In this document: positions 55,258 through 63,737 of the stretch, one piece after another | Numbering within the stretch: the first letter of the stretch is position 1 | Layout: each line of letters opens with the position of its first letter | NCBI GenBank assembly: GCA_965197635.1 | Contig: CBDANN010000007.1 | Coordinates: 124,001-188,000, forward strand | From: Bin87 sp965197635 | GTDB taxonomy: Bacteria; Chloroflexota; Dehalococcoidia; Lucifugimonadales; UBA3495 | DNA: 64,000 bases | Direction: 5' to 3' | Made by a program: the position numbers and the translations under genes | The notes under the pieces: model-generated | Databases searched by the model: none | The model's input: the letters and a program-made list of their open reading frames with translations, nothing else | Told to the model about the DNA's origin: nothing

Positions 55258-57720
55258 CTAATCCGTCTCATGGTCCGACGTGTTGGCCCACAAGCCCATA
55301 CCGTCGCTGATGTATTCGATAGTGCCGTCGCGAGAGGTGACAAAAACATGCTCCTCTCCGATAACAGATTCCAACATAGACAATACATCGGGATGCGGAT
55401 GGCCGTAGCGGTTTTCGCGCCCTGCCGAAATCGCGGCGCTGCGGGGGTTTACGGCGCGGAGGAAGGACGGAGAGGTCGAAGACTTGCTCCCGTGGTGGCC
55501 TACCTTGAGAACATCGGACCGTAAACTCGGCCCGGCGGTGGCGACCAGGTAGGTTTCGGCGTCTTGTTCCATATCGCCAGTGAGCAGAAACGATACCGAA
55601 CCATAGGATACGCGCATGACGGCGCTGAGGTTGTTGGCGGTACGCTCCACGGTGGCGGGAGGCCCCCCAGCTGGCGGATACAGTATCTCCAACATCACGT
55701 CGTCGCCCAACGCGATCAGGTGTCCTGCCGACACGGTGGCTGTGGGATGCGCGTGGGCCTCCAACACCGACCGCCATTGCGGATACAGGACGGAATCAGA
55801 GGCATGGATGCTTTGAAGAACGATGCCAGGATCGTATCGATCCAGTACTTCGATGAGACCTCCGACATGGTCGCTATCAAAATGCGTCGCCATCACGACA
55901 TCCAAGGCGCGGTCGCCGGCCGGCAACAACGCGCCCAACGCGGTGAGGGTTTTGGAGGGGTCCGGGCCGCCATCCACCAGCATTTGGTGACCGTCGGGAG
56001 TAACGAGCAAAATGGCGTCGCCCTGGCCCACGTCCAGTAGGTACAAATGCAGTTGTCCATCCGGGCGTGCGCTTGATAGTTGCCCGAGCAGCATGAGGAC
56101 GGTGATCGCTGAAACCGGCGCGGCAGCGGCCAGCAATGCCGCAGCGCCGGCCGGCCTCCAGCGGCGGCGGCGCCAACCGGACGCGGCTCGCCTGACCCAG
56201 CGAGAAGACATCAACAACGTCAAGATCCCCAGTGCAGCGTACCAAACGGCGACAACCACGGTAGTCAACCAGTGGGCGGGCCACAATAAAGGCGGCATGG
56301 CGTCGGCTACCCAAATCAACCAGGCGAGCGGCGCCCAGGTCAATGTTCCCAACACCATGCCGACCGGCGGCGCGATTAAGGCGGCCAGCGAGGTCGCCGC
56401 CCCGCCCAGCAGTGCGGCAGGCAGCGCGGGCATCGCCAGCACCGTAGCCGGCACACTCATGACCGGTATTTCGCCAAAGTGCAGCGCCACCAATGGCACG
56501 GTCGCCAGGGTTGTCGTGGTCGAAATCACAATGGATGCGATCAATAGGGCCATCCCGTATTGACCCCATCGAGCCGGCCAGGAGCCAGATCCAGCAAGTG
56601 GAGCAGTCAAGGCCGCTGTCAACATTGTGATTACCGGCAACGCCACGACAACGCCAGCCATCGCGGTGAAACTGAGCTGGAAGGAAAGGCTATGCAACAA
56701 CGCCGGGCTCACGCACACCATTATCCCGGCAGCCAGCAGCAGGGCTGTAAGGCCGCGCATTCCTCTCCCGGCCAAGGTTTGCACGACCACGAGGCTGCCC
56801 ATTATGGCTGCCCGAACTACGGGAGGGTCGAAGCCGGACAGCGTGGCGTAAGACCAGACCACCAGCATAGTCAACATGACCGCCACCGGATTGCCCCGGC
56901 CTACAGTGGCCGATGCGGCGGCCAGAGTCAGTGCCATCACAATGCCGACGTGCAGGCCGGAAATTGCCAACAGATGCGACATTCCCGCCGTGCGGAAGGC
57001 GTCTTTCAGAGATTGGGGCAATTCGGAGCGGATGCCCAGCAGCAGGGCTTGCGCCAGTCCTGATTGAGGAGCCGGGATGCTCCGCTGCAATCCCGACGCG
57101 AGCCGGCTTCGGATTCGATGGAGAACGGAACTTATTTGATTGCCCCCGCCAACGCCCACCAAATCCGCTTGCCGCGACCACAAAATCGCCGAAATTTGCT
57201 GCGACTCCAACCAGGCCGCGTAGTCGAAATCGCCGATGGGCTCCGGGCGTTCCAGTTGGCCGGAAATCAGCAGGGTGTCTCCATATCGGAGGAATGGCCA
57301 CCCACGTTCAGCGACCAATTCGTCGGGCGGCAAGGCGTACACCAACAGGTTCGTTCCACTCGGGACGCTCCCGCCTGAATCGGCGGCGGTTACCACCCGG
57401 CCGCGGAACCGGAACCTGCTGCCGGACCCCGTGGGAGCGTCGGTTATCTCAACCTGTAGATTCTCAACCGGGCCAGTGGGTACGATTGGTAGGGATGGCG
57501 GAGACGCCGAGACACCGCGCCACACGCCAAGCAATAGCACCGCCGTTATAATCACCGGGCCGACCGGGAGACGCAAAGAACGCAACGCTATGCCAACCGC
57601 CAACGCCGCCAAACCCAGCATCAGCAACGGTAAAGCGGAGGGAAGGGAAGGGTTCAACCACAACCCCAACCCTACTCCGGCCACCAGGGCCGCCATCGTC
57701 AGCTCCGGGAACAACCGCAT
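55258..57720 (-). CDS. comEC: DNA internalisation protein ComEC/Rec2
   Basis: An 820-residue ComEC, the inner-membrane channel for DNA uptake. N-terminal helices and an OB-like domain to about residue 200. The Competence domain with GMSHLLAISGLHVGIVMALT and about eight more helices follows. A C-terminal metallo-beta-lactamase domain with MATHFDSDHVGG and VGHHGSKSS closes it. All expected domains are present. comEA lies 25 bases upstream on the same strand. Confidence 0.94.
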   Translation of the reverse strand: MRLFPELTMAALVAGVGLGLWLNPSLPSALPLLMLGLAALAVGIALRSLRLPVGPVIITAVLLLGVWRGVSASPPSLPIVPTGPVENLQVEITDAPTGSGSRFRFRGRVVTAADSGGSVPSGTNLLVYALPPDELVAERGWPFLRYGDTLLISGQLERPEPIGDFDYAAWLESQQISAILWSRQADLVGVGGGNQISSVLHRIRSRLASGLQRSIPAPQSGLAQALLLGIRSELPQSLKDAFRTAGMSHLLAISGLHVGIVMALTLAAASATVGRGNPVAVMLTMLVVWSYATLSGFDPPVVRAAIMGSLVVVQTLAGRGMRGLTALLLAAGIMVCVSPALLHSLSFQLSFTAMAGVVVALPVITMLTAALTAPLAGSGSWPARWGQYGMALLIASIVISTTTTLATVPLVALHFGEIPVMSVPATVLAMPALPAALLGGAATSLAALIAPPVGMVLGTLTWAPLAWLIWVADAMPPLLWPAHWLTTVVVAVWYAALGILTLLMSSRWVRRAASGWRRRRWRPAGAAALLAAAAPVSAITVLMLLGQLSSARPDGQLHLYLLDVGQGDAILLVTPDGHQMLVDGGPDPSKTLTALGALLPAGDRALDVVMATHFDSDHVGGLIEVLDRYDPGIVLQSIHASDSVLYPQWRSVLEAHAHPTATVSAGHLIALGDDVMLEILYPPAGGPPATVERTANNLSAVMRVSYGSVSFLLTGDMEQDAETYLVATAGPSLRSDVLKVGHHGSKSSTSPSFLRAVNPRSAAISAGRENRYGHPHPDVLSMLESVIGEEHVFVTSRDGTIEYISDGMGLWANTSDHETD

Positions 57721-57745
57721 GATGCTCCGGTGTTCCGTCGCGACG

Positions 57746-58441
57746 CTATCTAGCGGGGGTTACGGTAATCATTTCAGAAATGCGCCGGTATATGCCGTCG
57801 CCGATGCCGGACACGGCGGTGATGTCCTGCTTGGTAGCAAAAGGACCGGTTTGTTCCCGGTGCGCGACTATGGCTTCGGCCCGCACGCTGCCGATGCCGG
57901 GAAGGGTTTCCAAACATTCAGCAGTGGCTGTGTTGATGTCGACGGGAGCCAGGCAGGAGTTGGCTACCGAACCTCCCTGGCTTGCGGCAGTTCCAGAGCC
58001 GGCGGATTGATCGCCACCCGGGTTCGAATCATTGACCGACGGGATCTTGTAATGGGAGGCGTCGGTCACGTAGGCGGCCAGGTTGATGCGGCTCAGGTCG
58101 GCGTCGTCAGTGGGGCCGCCAGCCAGCGCCAGCACGGTATCCAGACGCTGTTCGGTGGTGGCAGTGTAAACCCCGGGGTTGACCACAGCTCCCGTGATGT
58201 ACACCGCTATTTCCTGAGGAAGGGAAACCTGTTCCGGCGGTGCGGTCGAAGCCGAGGGGTCATGGGTTTGGGGACCGGCATTCGCGGTTATTTCCGTTGG
58301 CGGGATAATCTGTACCGCAGAGTCAGCAGGGTGTGAGTTGCCTCGGTCCAGCAGCATCCAAGCGGCTACAGCCAGTAGCGCCACGGCAACCGAGCAGGAA
58401 ATCGCCAGCGCCAACCACCGCTTCGCGCCCATGGAGGACAC
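57746..58441 (-). CDS. comEA: Competence DNA-binding protein ComEA
   Basis: A 231-residue ComEA. One membrane helix (ALAISCSVAVALLAVAAWML), a SLBB domain with IAVYITGAVVNPGVYTATTE, and a C-terminal double helix-hairpin-helix with VDINTATAECLETLPGIGSV. It binds incoming DNA outside the membrane. I use the GTG at 58441, 7-8 bases after GGTGGGGG; the ATG at 58432 is a close alternative with no site. Confidence 0.9.
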   Translation of the reverse strand: MSSMGAKRWLALAISCSVAVALLAVAAWMLLDRGNSHPADSAVQIIPPTEITANAGPQTHDPSASTAPPEQVSLPQEIAVYITGAVVNPGVYTATTEQRLDTVLALAGGPTDDADLSRINLAAYVTDASHYKIPSVNDSNPGGDQSAGSGTAASQGGSVANSCLAPVDINTATAECLETLPGIGSVRAEAIVAHREQTGPFATKQDITAVSGIGDGIYRRISEMITVTPAR

Positions 58442-58636
58442 TACTTCGCCCCCACCGCGCGGGATATGCGAAGGGCCGACCACGAAGCACACAACCGCAC
58501 CACCCACTCTATCATCGGAACCTCGTAGTCGGCCAAACGTGATTAAACCAAGTTATGGAAAACATCCCCAAGAACGTCGAACGCAGACTTTTTCGAATTT
58601 TATTGATCTTATGATCATTTTACAGCCACCACCATC

Positions 58637-59620
58637 TCAATGCTCGCCCTCGCTTCTGGCAACGGATAACCCTTCGAGCAGAGCAGACGCATATGCCGGG
58701 CCAAAACGCCCAGAGACTACTGACGCACCCTCATCGGCGATGCGCCAATCCCGTTCCAGGATTTCCACTGCAGAAAGGCGGGCCAGGCGTCGCCCGTAAT
58801 CGGCGACAAACCTAGCCAAGGACTCACCATCACCGTCCGGCGTCATCTGGCGAAACAGGCGGAACATCGGATCGGTGCGAGCCGCATTGTAAGCATCGTG
58901 GAAGGTCAAGCCGGCCGGATGGTCCCGGAGCAGCAGCGCGACGCCGAAGTCGATCAGGCGAATACCGCCATCGGGTTGCACAATGATATGCGAACGTCCC
59001 TCCGGGTCGGAAATCGTCGCGTCGTTATAGCACACCCCGGCATCGTGGAGGTGGTTCAACGCGGTTCCCAGCGCCCTTCCGACATCCCTCATCCGTTCCG
59101 GGGCGGCATCGTCGGGCGTCAAATCGGTGAGGAATTTACCCGGCACGAACTCTTCGCTGATGAACCCGGCGATGGTCGGCAGTTGAACCGGGCCAACGCC
59201 GATCTCGCCGGAGACGTGAGCAATCTGCGCTTCGGCTGGGCTTTGACACGGTTTGATGACGACACCGATGGTCTCATCGCCGCGGCGACCGCTGATGATC
59301 GCGACCCTGCCCCTCGTGCGTCCGTCGTAACGCACCGTCGGGGCCTCAACGTCACCACCGTAAAGCATGCCATAAGCGGCGGGAAACAAGCCGTACACCG
59401 AGAACTGCGGTATTCTCGGGTCATCGGCCAGAATCTTCCAGAGGGCAGGGTCCCTTTTGGACAGCGGCCAAAGGGGCCACAAATGCTCCGGGCAACGGCC
59501 GTCCGCAACCGCCGCATCCCGACAGGCCGCCTCGTCGGGGGAAAGAGACGGCAGTTCGCCAATGGCCTGGCGGATGACAGATAACTGATCTTCGGAGTAC
59601 GGAATGGCGACCCCGCTCAC
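58637..59620 (-). CDS. Protein-kinase-like fold protein
   Basis: No family name assigned. The 327-residue protein has kinase-like elements: VVIKPC as a strand-3 lysine, EEFVPGKFL as a hinge, HDAGVCYNDATISDPEGRSH as a catalytic-loop-like region and IRLIDFGVALLL as a DFG. The catalytic-loop aspartate follows N, not HR, so it is closer to aminoglycoside phosphotransferase or Bud32/lipopolysaccharide kinases than to Ser/Thr kinases. The first 110 residues are of unknown type. It is coupled to the DUF952 gene by ATGA overlap. Confidence 0.6.
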   Translation of the reverse strand: MSGVAIPYSEDQLSVIRQAIGELPSLSPDEAACRDAAVADGRCPEHLWPLWPLSKRDPALWKILADDPRIPQFSVYGLFPAAYGMLYGGDVEAPTVRYDGRTRGRVAIISGRRGDETIGVVIKPCQSPAEAQIAHVSGEIGVGPVQLPTIAGFISEEFVPGKFLTDLTPDDAAPERMRDVGRALGTALNHLHDAGVCYNDATISDPEGRSHIIVQPDGGIRLIDFGVALLLRDHPAGLTFHDAYNAARTDPMFRLFRQMTPDGDGESLARFVADYGRRLARLSAVEILERDWRIADEGASVVSGRFGPAYASALLEGLSVARSEGEH

Positions 59621-59973
59621 GCGCCGTCGTTCAGCGTGAACGCACCAGAGTTTGCGGGATCCGGAGTCAACGTCCGCACGCGGGCGACCGCATCGGGGCT
59701 GATGGGGCCATAGATGTGCGGGTAAACCTCCCCGGAACGGGCCGGCTCCCGGATCACGGGCGCGTCACCGGACAGGCGCTCGGTGTCCACGTCGAGGACG
59801 ATGAGATCGCTCCGGCCGGCGAACAAACGGGACGCGACTCGGAGCATCTGGCCTTCGTCGCTGCTGGCATGGATGAAACCTTCCTCAGCGAGAGACGGCG
59901 CGCGGTATTCCCCTGCGGCCTGTCCGGCCTCCCAATCGGCGCGGAACGCGAGATGGTAGATGACGGTGGGCAT
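59617..59973 (-). CDS. DUF952 family protein
   Basis: A 118-residue DUF952 protein. Typical openings IYHLAFRADWEAGQAAGEYR and FIHASSDEGQMLRVASRLFA are present, then EVYPHIYGPISPDAVARVRT near the C-terminus. The family is small and without a settled function; a glutathione-S-transferase link has been proposed for some. Its stop overlaps the kinase-like start. Confidence 0.85.
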   Translation of the reverse strand: MPTVIYHLAFRADWEAGQAAGEYRAPSLAEEGFIHASSDEGQMLRVASRLFAGRSDLIVLDVDTERLSGDAPVIREPARSGEVYPHIYGPISPDAVARVRTLTPDPANSGAFTLNDGA

Positions 59974-59988
59974 CGGGGGAGTCCGATA

Positions 59989-61101
59989 CTACTTGCAGGC
60001 GGCGCGCACGGCTCGCGAAACGGCGGAGAGGCGTGGGTTGTTGGTGGCGCTGGCCCGGAAACCGTTGGTTATGTAGGCTACCGCCAGGCCCAACGACGGG
60101 TCGGCCCAGCCCACGGATGTACCGGCTCCGCCGTGGCCGAAGGTGCCCAGTCCGTCGCCAGCGGTGGTGCTGGCCCCCATGCGGCTGTCGTCCAGCACCA
60201 GGCCGAGGGAACGGCGCATCCGCGTGCCCAGGGAGAAGTCGTTGGCCTCCAGTTGCAGGCCGGTTGCCTCGGCGACCGTTTCGGGTTTGAAAATACGGAC
60301 GCCGTCCAACTCGCCGGCGTTGCACATCATGGCGTAGAAGCGAGCGAGGTCGCGGGCGGTGAAGATGCCTCCGCCGGCGGGATGTACTGCCTGATGCACC
60401 TCGGGGCGATTGTAGGGACGTATCATGCCGGGTCGGTCGCAGTCTTCCATGGCGTGAATGCGAGAGACCCGGTGTTCCAATTCGGGCGGCAGACCGACGT
60501 AGCCGTCGTTCAACGCGAGGGGGTCTAATATCTCTTCCCGCAGGAAAACTCCAATGTGGCGACCGTCGATGCGGCGCACCAACTCACCGATGACCCAGCC
60601 AAAGTTGCGTGGATGGTAGGCCATGATCTGCCCGGCCGGGTAGTCGGGGATGATGTCCTCCATGCACTCGACGACGTAGTCCCAGTCCTGCCAGCGGTCC
60701 CAGGACAACTCGGGCGGCGTTTCGGGGAAACCGCCCCGGTGGGTCAAGACGTGGCGGATGCTGACGGCGTCTTTGCCGTGCTTGGCGAACTCAGGCCAGT
60801 AATCTACGATCTTATCGTCCCACGCCAGCTGTCCCCGTTCCCAGAGAATGTGCAGGCACGCGGCGGCCAACGGCTTGGTGGAGGAGTAGAGGATGAACAT
60901 GGTATCGGCGGCCACGGGGGTGCCGGCGGCATCGTCGGCCAACCCACCGCACAGGTCCACCACCAACCGCCCGTGTCGATACACGGCCAAGCAGGATCCG
61001 GGATGGAGACCCCGTTCGATTTGCTGACGGAACAAGGCTTCCAGTTCCCGGGCTGCCGCGGGGTTCATTCCTACTTCGTCGAGTGTGGCGGTGATGGTCA
61101 T
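59989..61101 (-). CDS. Serine hydrolase, beta-lactamase class C / esterase family
   Basis: A 370-residue penicillin-binding-protein-like hydrolase. The nucleophile motif is SSTK with Ser73 and Lys76, then the tyrosine in AYHPRNFGW, and GHGGAGTSVGW stands for the HxG motif. No signal peptide, so an intracellular esterase is more likely than a beta-lactamase. It is 15 bases upstream of the DUF952 gene on the same strand. Confidence 0.88.
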   Translation of the reverse strand: MTITATLDEVGMNPAAARELEALFRQQIERGLHPGSCLAVYRHGRLVVDLCGGLADDAAGTPVAADTMFILYSSTKPLAAACLHILWERGQLAWDDKIVDYWPEFAKHGKDAVSIRHVLTHRGGFPETPPELSWDRWQDWDYVVECMEDIIPDYPAGQIMAYHPRNFGWVIGELVRRIDGRHIGVFLREEILDPLALNDGYVGLPPELEHRVSRIHAMEDCDRPGMIRPYNRPEVHQAVHPAGGGIFTARDLARFYAMMCNAGELDGVRIFKPETVAEATGLQLEANDFSLGTRMRRSLGLVLDDSRMGASTTAGDGLGTFGHGGAGTSVGWADPSLGLAVAYITNGFRASATNNPRLSAVSRAVRAACK

Positions 61102-61162
61102 CGATAATCCTCAGTGATTGGGAAGCGGCGCGCAAAGTTGGGGCGGAGCGGCCCCACCCTGA

Positions 61163-61600
61163 TCAGGGCGCAAACACGGTGTCCAAGTTTGCGGAAAGGT
61201 CGAAGAAGTGCTGCAGGCTCTGGTTGTAGCGGAAGAACATATCCGCTCGGAGTTGGTCGCCGGTCGCGTTGTTGGAAATCTCGTTGAGCATATCCAGGCT
61301 GACCAGGGTTTGACCGGCTTCGGCCCCGCCGTTGTCCTTGATGTTCTCGAGCATGGTACGCCAGGCGTCCGGCTGCATCTCGATGAAGAAATCCACGTTG
61401 ATGAGGTCGTAATCGTTGCCGGCGCGCACGGAACGGCACTCGAAAGCTACAAAGGTTACGACAAATACTTCGTCGGCGACTTTGACGCCCATCGCGGCGT
61501 CAACGGTGCCGAATTGCCGGTAGGCGGAATCGTCATTGACCAGTTGCTGCAACGCCTCGAACCAGGCCAACGAGGGAAATGCGATGGGGTCAGCAGTCAT
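61163..61600 (-). CDS. Hypothetical protein, possibly SCP2-like
   Basis: A 145-residue soluble protein. The start FPSLAWFEALQQLVNDDSAY resembles small sterol-carrier-like (SCP2) proteins, and the end has FFRYNQSLQHFFDLSANLDT. The match is weak. The ATG at 61600 has AGGAGG 10 bases before it; a start at 61621 has none. It follows the FmdB-like gene in one direction and precedes the serine hydrolase. Confidence 0.5.
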   Translation of the reverse strand: MTADPIAFPSLAWFEALQQLVNDDSAYRQFGTVDAAMGVKVADEVFVVTFVAFECRSVRAGNDYDLINVDFFIEMQPDAWRTMLENIKDNGGAEAGQTLVSLDMLNEISNNATGDQLRADMFFRYNQSLQHFFDLSANLDTVFAP

Positions 61601-61655
61601 TCCGGTTATGCCTCCTGGCATGTTTGATGTGGAAAAGTCCTAGCGTGAGATCGGC

Positions 61656-61964
61656 TTATTCGTGGAAGTAGGGGTCGCCGGTTTTCTCTGCGGCGGAAAA
61701 CGGGGCCATCTTGCCCAGATAATGGTCGGGAGTGGTGGTGGACGGCGACTTTGCCAACGTGTCGTCCACCATCTTGTAATAGCGGGGGTCCAGGTCGCGG
61801 AGCTGGTCGGCCTCCGTGCGTCCCTGAGAGAAGGACGACATGATGCGCTCCATACCGTAATCGCCGCAGTGCTCACAGTTGACGTCGACAGCCGCCGAAG
61901 CCACTTTGAAGAAATAACTGCTGACTTGTTGGCAGGACTGGCAACGATATTCGTAAATGGGCAT
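61656..61964 (-). CDS. FmdB-type zinc ribbon protein
   Basis: A 102-residue protein with an N-terminal zinc ribbon: MPIYEYRCQSCQQ and VNCEHCG, two CxxC pairs, the FmdB pattern. The rest (DPRYYKMVDDTLAKSPSTTT) is polar and probably disordered. Role unknown, often called a regulatory zinc ribbon. The ATG at 61964 is chosen; the open frame reaches into a MITE, which is not coding. Confidence 0.88.
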   Translation of the reverse strand: MPIYEYRCQSCQQVSSYFFKVASAAVDVNCEHCGDYGMERIMSSFSQGRTEADQLRDLDPRYYKMVDDTLAKSPSTTTPDHYLGKMAPFSAAEKTGDPYFHE

Positions 61965-62083
61965 ATCAATACACCGTAAAGGGCGGAGCATGGCACAAGT
62001 GCCTGATCGCTTTCCGAGAGCCTCGAAAGACCGCAGACGATGGTATAGGAACGGCCCGGCGGTGTCAAAACCGGGGCCAGCTC

Positions 62084-62195
62084 GGTAGCGTTCCGATTTA
62101 GGTGGTTTCCGTCCGTAGGGGCGAATGGCCATTCGCCCCTACCCGCACTAGCAACGGCATCTATGGAATCAAACCACCTAATACGGAATGCTACC
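62084..62195 (-). mobile_element. 112-bp MITE, copy 2
   Basis: Same length as copy 1 and its reverse complement. Terminal repeats GGTAGCGTTCCGATTTAGGT and its partner at the other end. Perfect 28-bp palindrome at 62115-62142. Flanked by a perfect 9-bp duplication GGCCAGCTC (62075-62083 and 62196-62204). Confidence 0.88.
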
Positions 62196-62218
62196 GGCCA
62201 GCTCTACGCCAGGGTCCC

Positions 62219-62281
62219 GTGGCCATTCGCCCCTACCCGCAAAGCGGCATCTATGGAATCAAACCACCTAATACGGAATGT
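62219..62281 (-). mobile_element. Truncated MITE, copy 3
   Basis: Right half of the same element, from the middle of the palindrome to GGAATG, lacking the left arm. It lies between two copies of a 19-bp sequence (62197-62215 and 62282-62300) that begins GCCAGCTCTACG. Confidence 0.8.
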
Positions 62282-62721
62282 GCCAGCTCTACGCCAGGGT
62301 TCGAAAGCGGCGGCGTGCCGTCGATAACCGGGGAACCGTCCTGGGCGTCCAATTCGGTCACGGTGAGGACGGTCTCTCCGGTGTTCGCGTCCGGGCTGAT
62401 GGTCTCAATCAAAGCCACGGTAGCGGCGATGAAATTGGGGCGGTACTGGCTGCGGGTGGCGAAAACGCCGCGTATCGGGTTGGCCGGATTGTGGCCGGGA
62501 TGCAGTTGCAGTTCGTAGCCGGCATCCGCCGCACGGTGCAACACGAAGAGCGTCAGGATATGGTCCCCGGGTTCCAACCCCATGAGGCCATCGGCGAATT
62601 GTGGATGCACCACTATCTCCGACGGATGCTCGCGCATTTCGTTGGAAGGGGCGTAACCGGTGAATCGGCTCCGCACGTAACCAATGGGCATTATGTTGAT
62701 GCCATCGCCCAAGTTCACCAT
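62251..62721 (-). CDS. TrmO/TsaA-like protein with MITE-encoded C-terminus
   Basis: A 156-residue protein of the TsaA/TrmO fold: IMPIGYVRSRF at the start and IRGVFATRSQYRPNFIAATV as the family motif. TrmO enzymes methylate a modified base of tRNA; this protein is short and its exact function is uncertain. The last residues (HSVLGGLIP) and the stop codon come from the truncated MITE, so its native end has been replaced. ATG at 62721 overlaps the stop of the upstream hydrolase gene. Confidence 0.8.
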   Translation of the reverse strand: MVNLGDGINIMPIGYVRSRFTGYAPSNEMREHPSEIVVHPQFADGLMGLEPGDHILTLFVLHRAADAGYELQLHPGHNPANPIRGVFATRSQYRPNFIAATVALIETISPDANTGETVLTVTELDAQDGSPVIDGTPPLSNPGVELAHSVLGGLIP

Positions 62722-63605
62722 CAGTTTGCGGCGGCGGCGGTTTGCCCGACGGAGGAGGACAGGGAAGCCAACCAGTTGACGACAGCCTCACCGGCGGCGG
62801 GCATCATGTTGGTCAGCGAGTGATTGCCGCCCTCCAGCACCAGGTATTCGGCGCGGGGGCTGTTGACGGCGGCCGTGATCATGTCCTGGGGCAGGTCCAG
62901 CAGGCGAGTGTGGGTTTCCAGGGAACCGGCCAAGACGAACAAAGGTATCCGGATCTTGGGAGCGTGCTGGATGATGTTGTACCGTTCCAACGGGCCATGC
63001 TTGTCAATATAGGCCATGGCCGAGAACATTTCCTTGATGGGGAAGTCCACGTAGAACAGATCCATTGCCCGGCCCTCAGCTTCCATGCGGTCGGCAGTCT
63101 CCAAGTTGGCACGGAATTCATCGGCATCAGAGGATTCCAGGTAGTAAGAACAGGACAAACGCACCGGCGAAATCGGGACCACGGCGGCAACACGCGGGTC
63201 GTTCTCCACAGAGGCGTAGTAAGCGACCTTCACGGCGCCCATGCTCTGGCCCAGAATGGCGATGCGTTCGTACCCGAGGGACGCGAGATAGTCGATACCG
63301 ACGCGAAGGTCCTGGCGGCTGTTGTCCATTATCTCGTAGGCGTTGCCTTCGGCCACCCCGGTTTGGCGATCCACCCACACCGTATCGTGGCCGCGAGTGT
63401 TGAGGGTCAGCGCGGCGTAGCCGGCGCGGCGCAGGTCGTCCGCCATGGCGGCAGTCGCCGGCGTGTAGAAGCTGCGGCCCGACCCGTGGATGACCATGGC
63501 GGCGTCGATAGGGCCGGGGGGAGCCACGCCGGGAGTCGGGTCGAAATAAGCGCCGTCGAGTTCCATGCCGTCGGCGGCGGTGAGGCGGATCAGGTCAACC
63601 AGCAT
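62721..63605 (-). CDS. Alpha/beta hydrolase, dienelactone-hydrolase-like
   Basis: A 294-residue hydrolase with nucleophile Ser121 in AILGQSMGAVKVAYY, an oxyanion-type HGSGRSFYTP near residue 40, and the histidine in VLEGGNHSLTNMMP. A cap or insert lies between residues 140 and 200. The ATG at 63605 is preceded by CAGGAGGA; a start at 63671 lacks a site. No signal peptide. Substrate unknown. Confidence 0.85.
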   Translation of the reverse strand: MLVDLIRLTAADGMELDGAYFDPTPGVAPPGPIDAAMVIHGSGRSFYTPATAAMADDLRRAGYAALTLNTRGHDTVWVDRQTGVAEGNAYEIMDNSRQDLRVGIDYLASLGYERIAILGQSMGAVKVAYYASVENDPRVAAVVPISPVRLSCSYYLESSDADEFRANLETADRMEAEGRAMDLFYVDFPIKEMFSAMAYIDKHGPLERYNIIQHAPKIRIPLFVLAGSLETHTRLLDLPQDMITAAVNSPRAEYLVLEGGNHSLTNMMPAAGEAVVNWLASLSSSVGQTAAAAN

Positions 63606-63688
63606 GGCAACATCCTCCTGGGGGCGGGATTGCCGCCGTGAGTCGGGCGGCCGGTTCGCGACAGTGTACACGCTCCCGCCGGCATAGC

Positions 63689-63715
63689 AAAAGGGGCAAC
63701 CGCTTCGGTCGCCCC
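63689..63715 (-). terminator. Intrinsic terminator of the cytochrome c gene
   Basis: Minus-strand hairpin GGGGC.ACC / GGT.GCCCC with one mismatch and a GAAGC loop, followed by TTTT, 23 bases after the stop codon. Confidence 0.7.
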
Positions 63716-63737
63716 CCTCGCGCTAATACGTGGCGCG

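Noticed and set aside
58018..58032. GGTTCGAATC, which looks like a tRNA T-arm
   Set aside because: It lies inside comEA coding sequence and no acceptor stem, D-arm or anticodon arm can be drawn around it.
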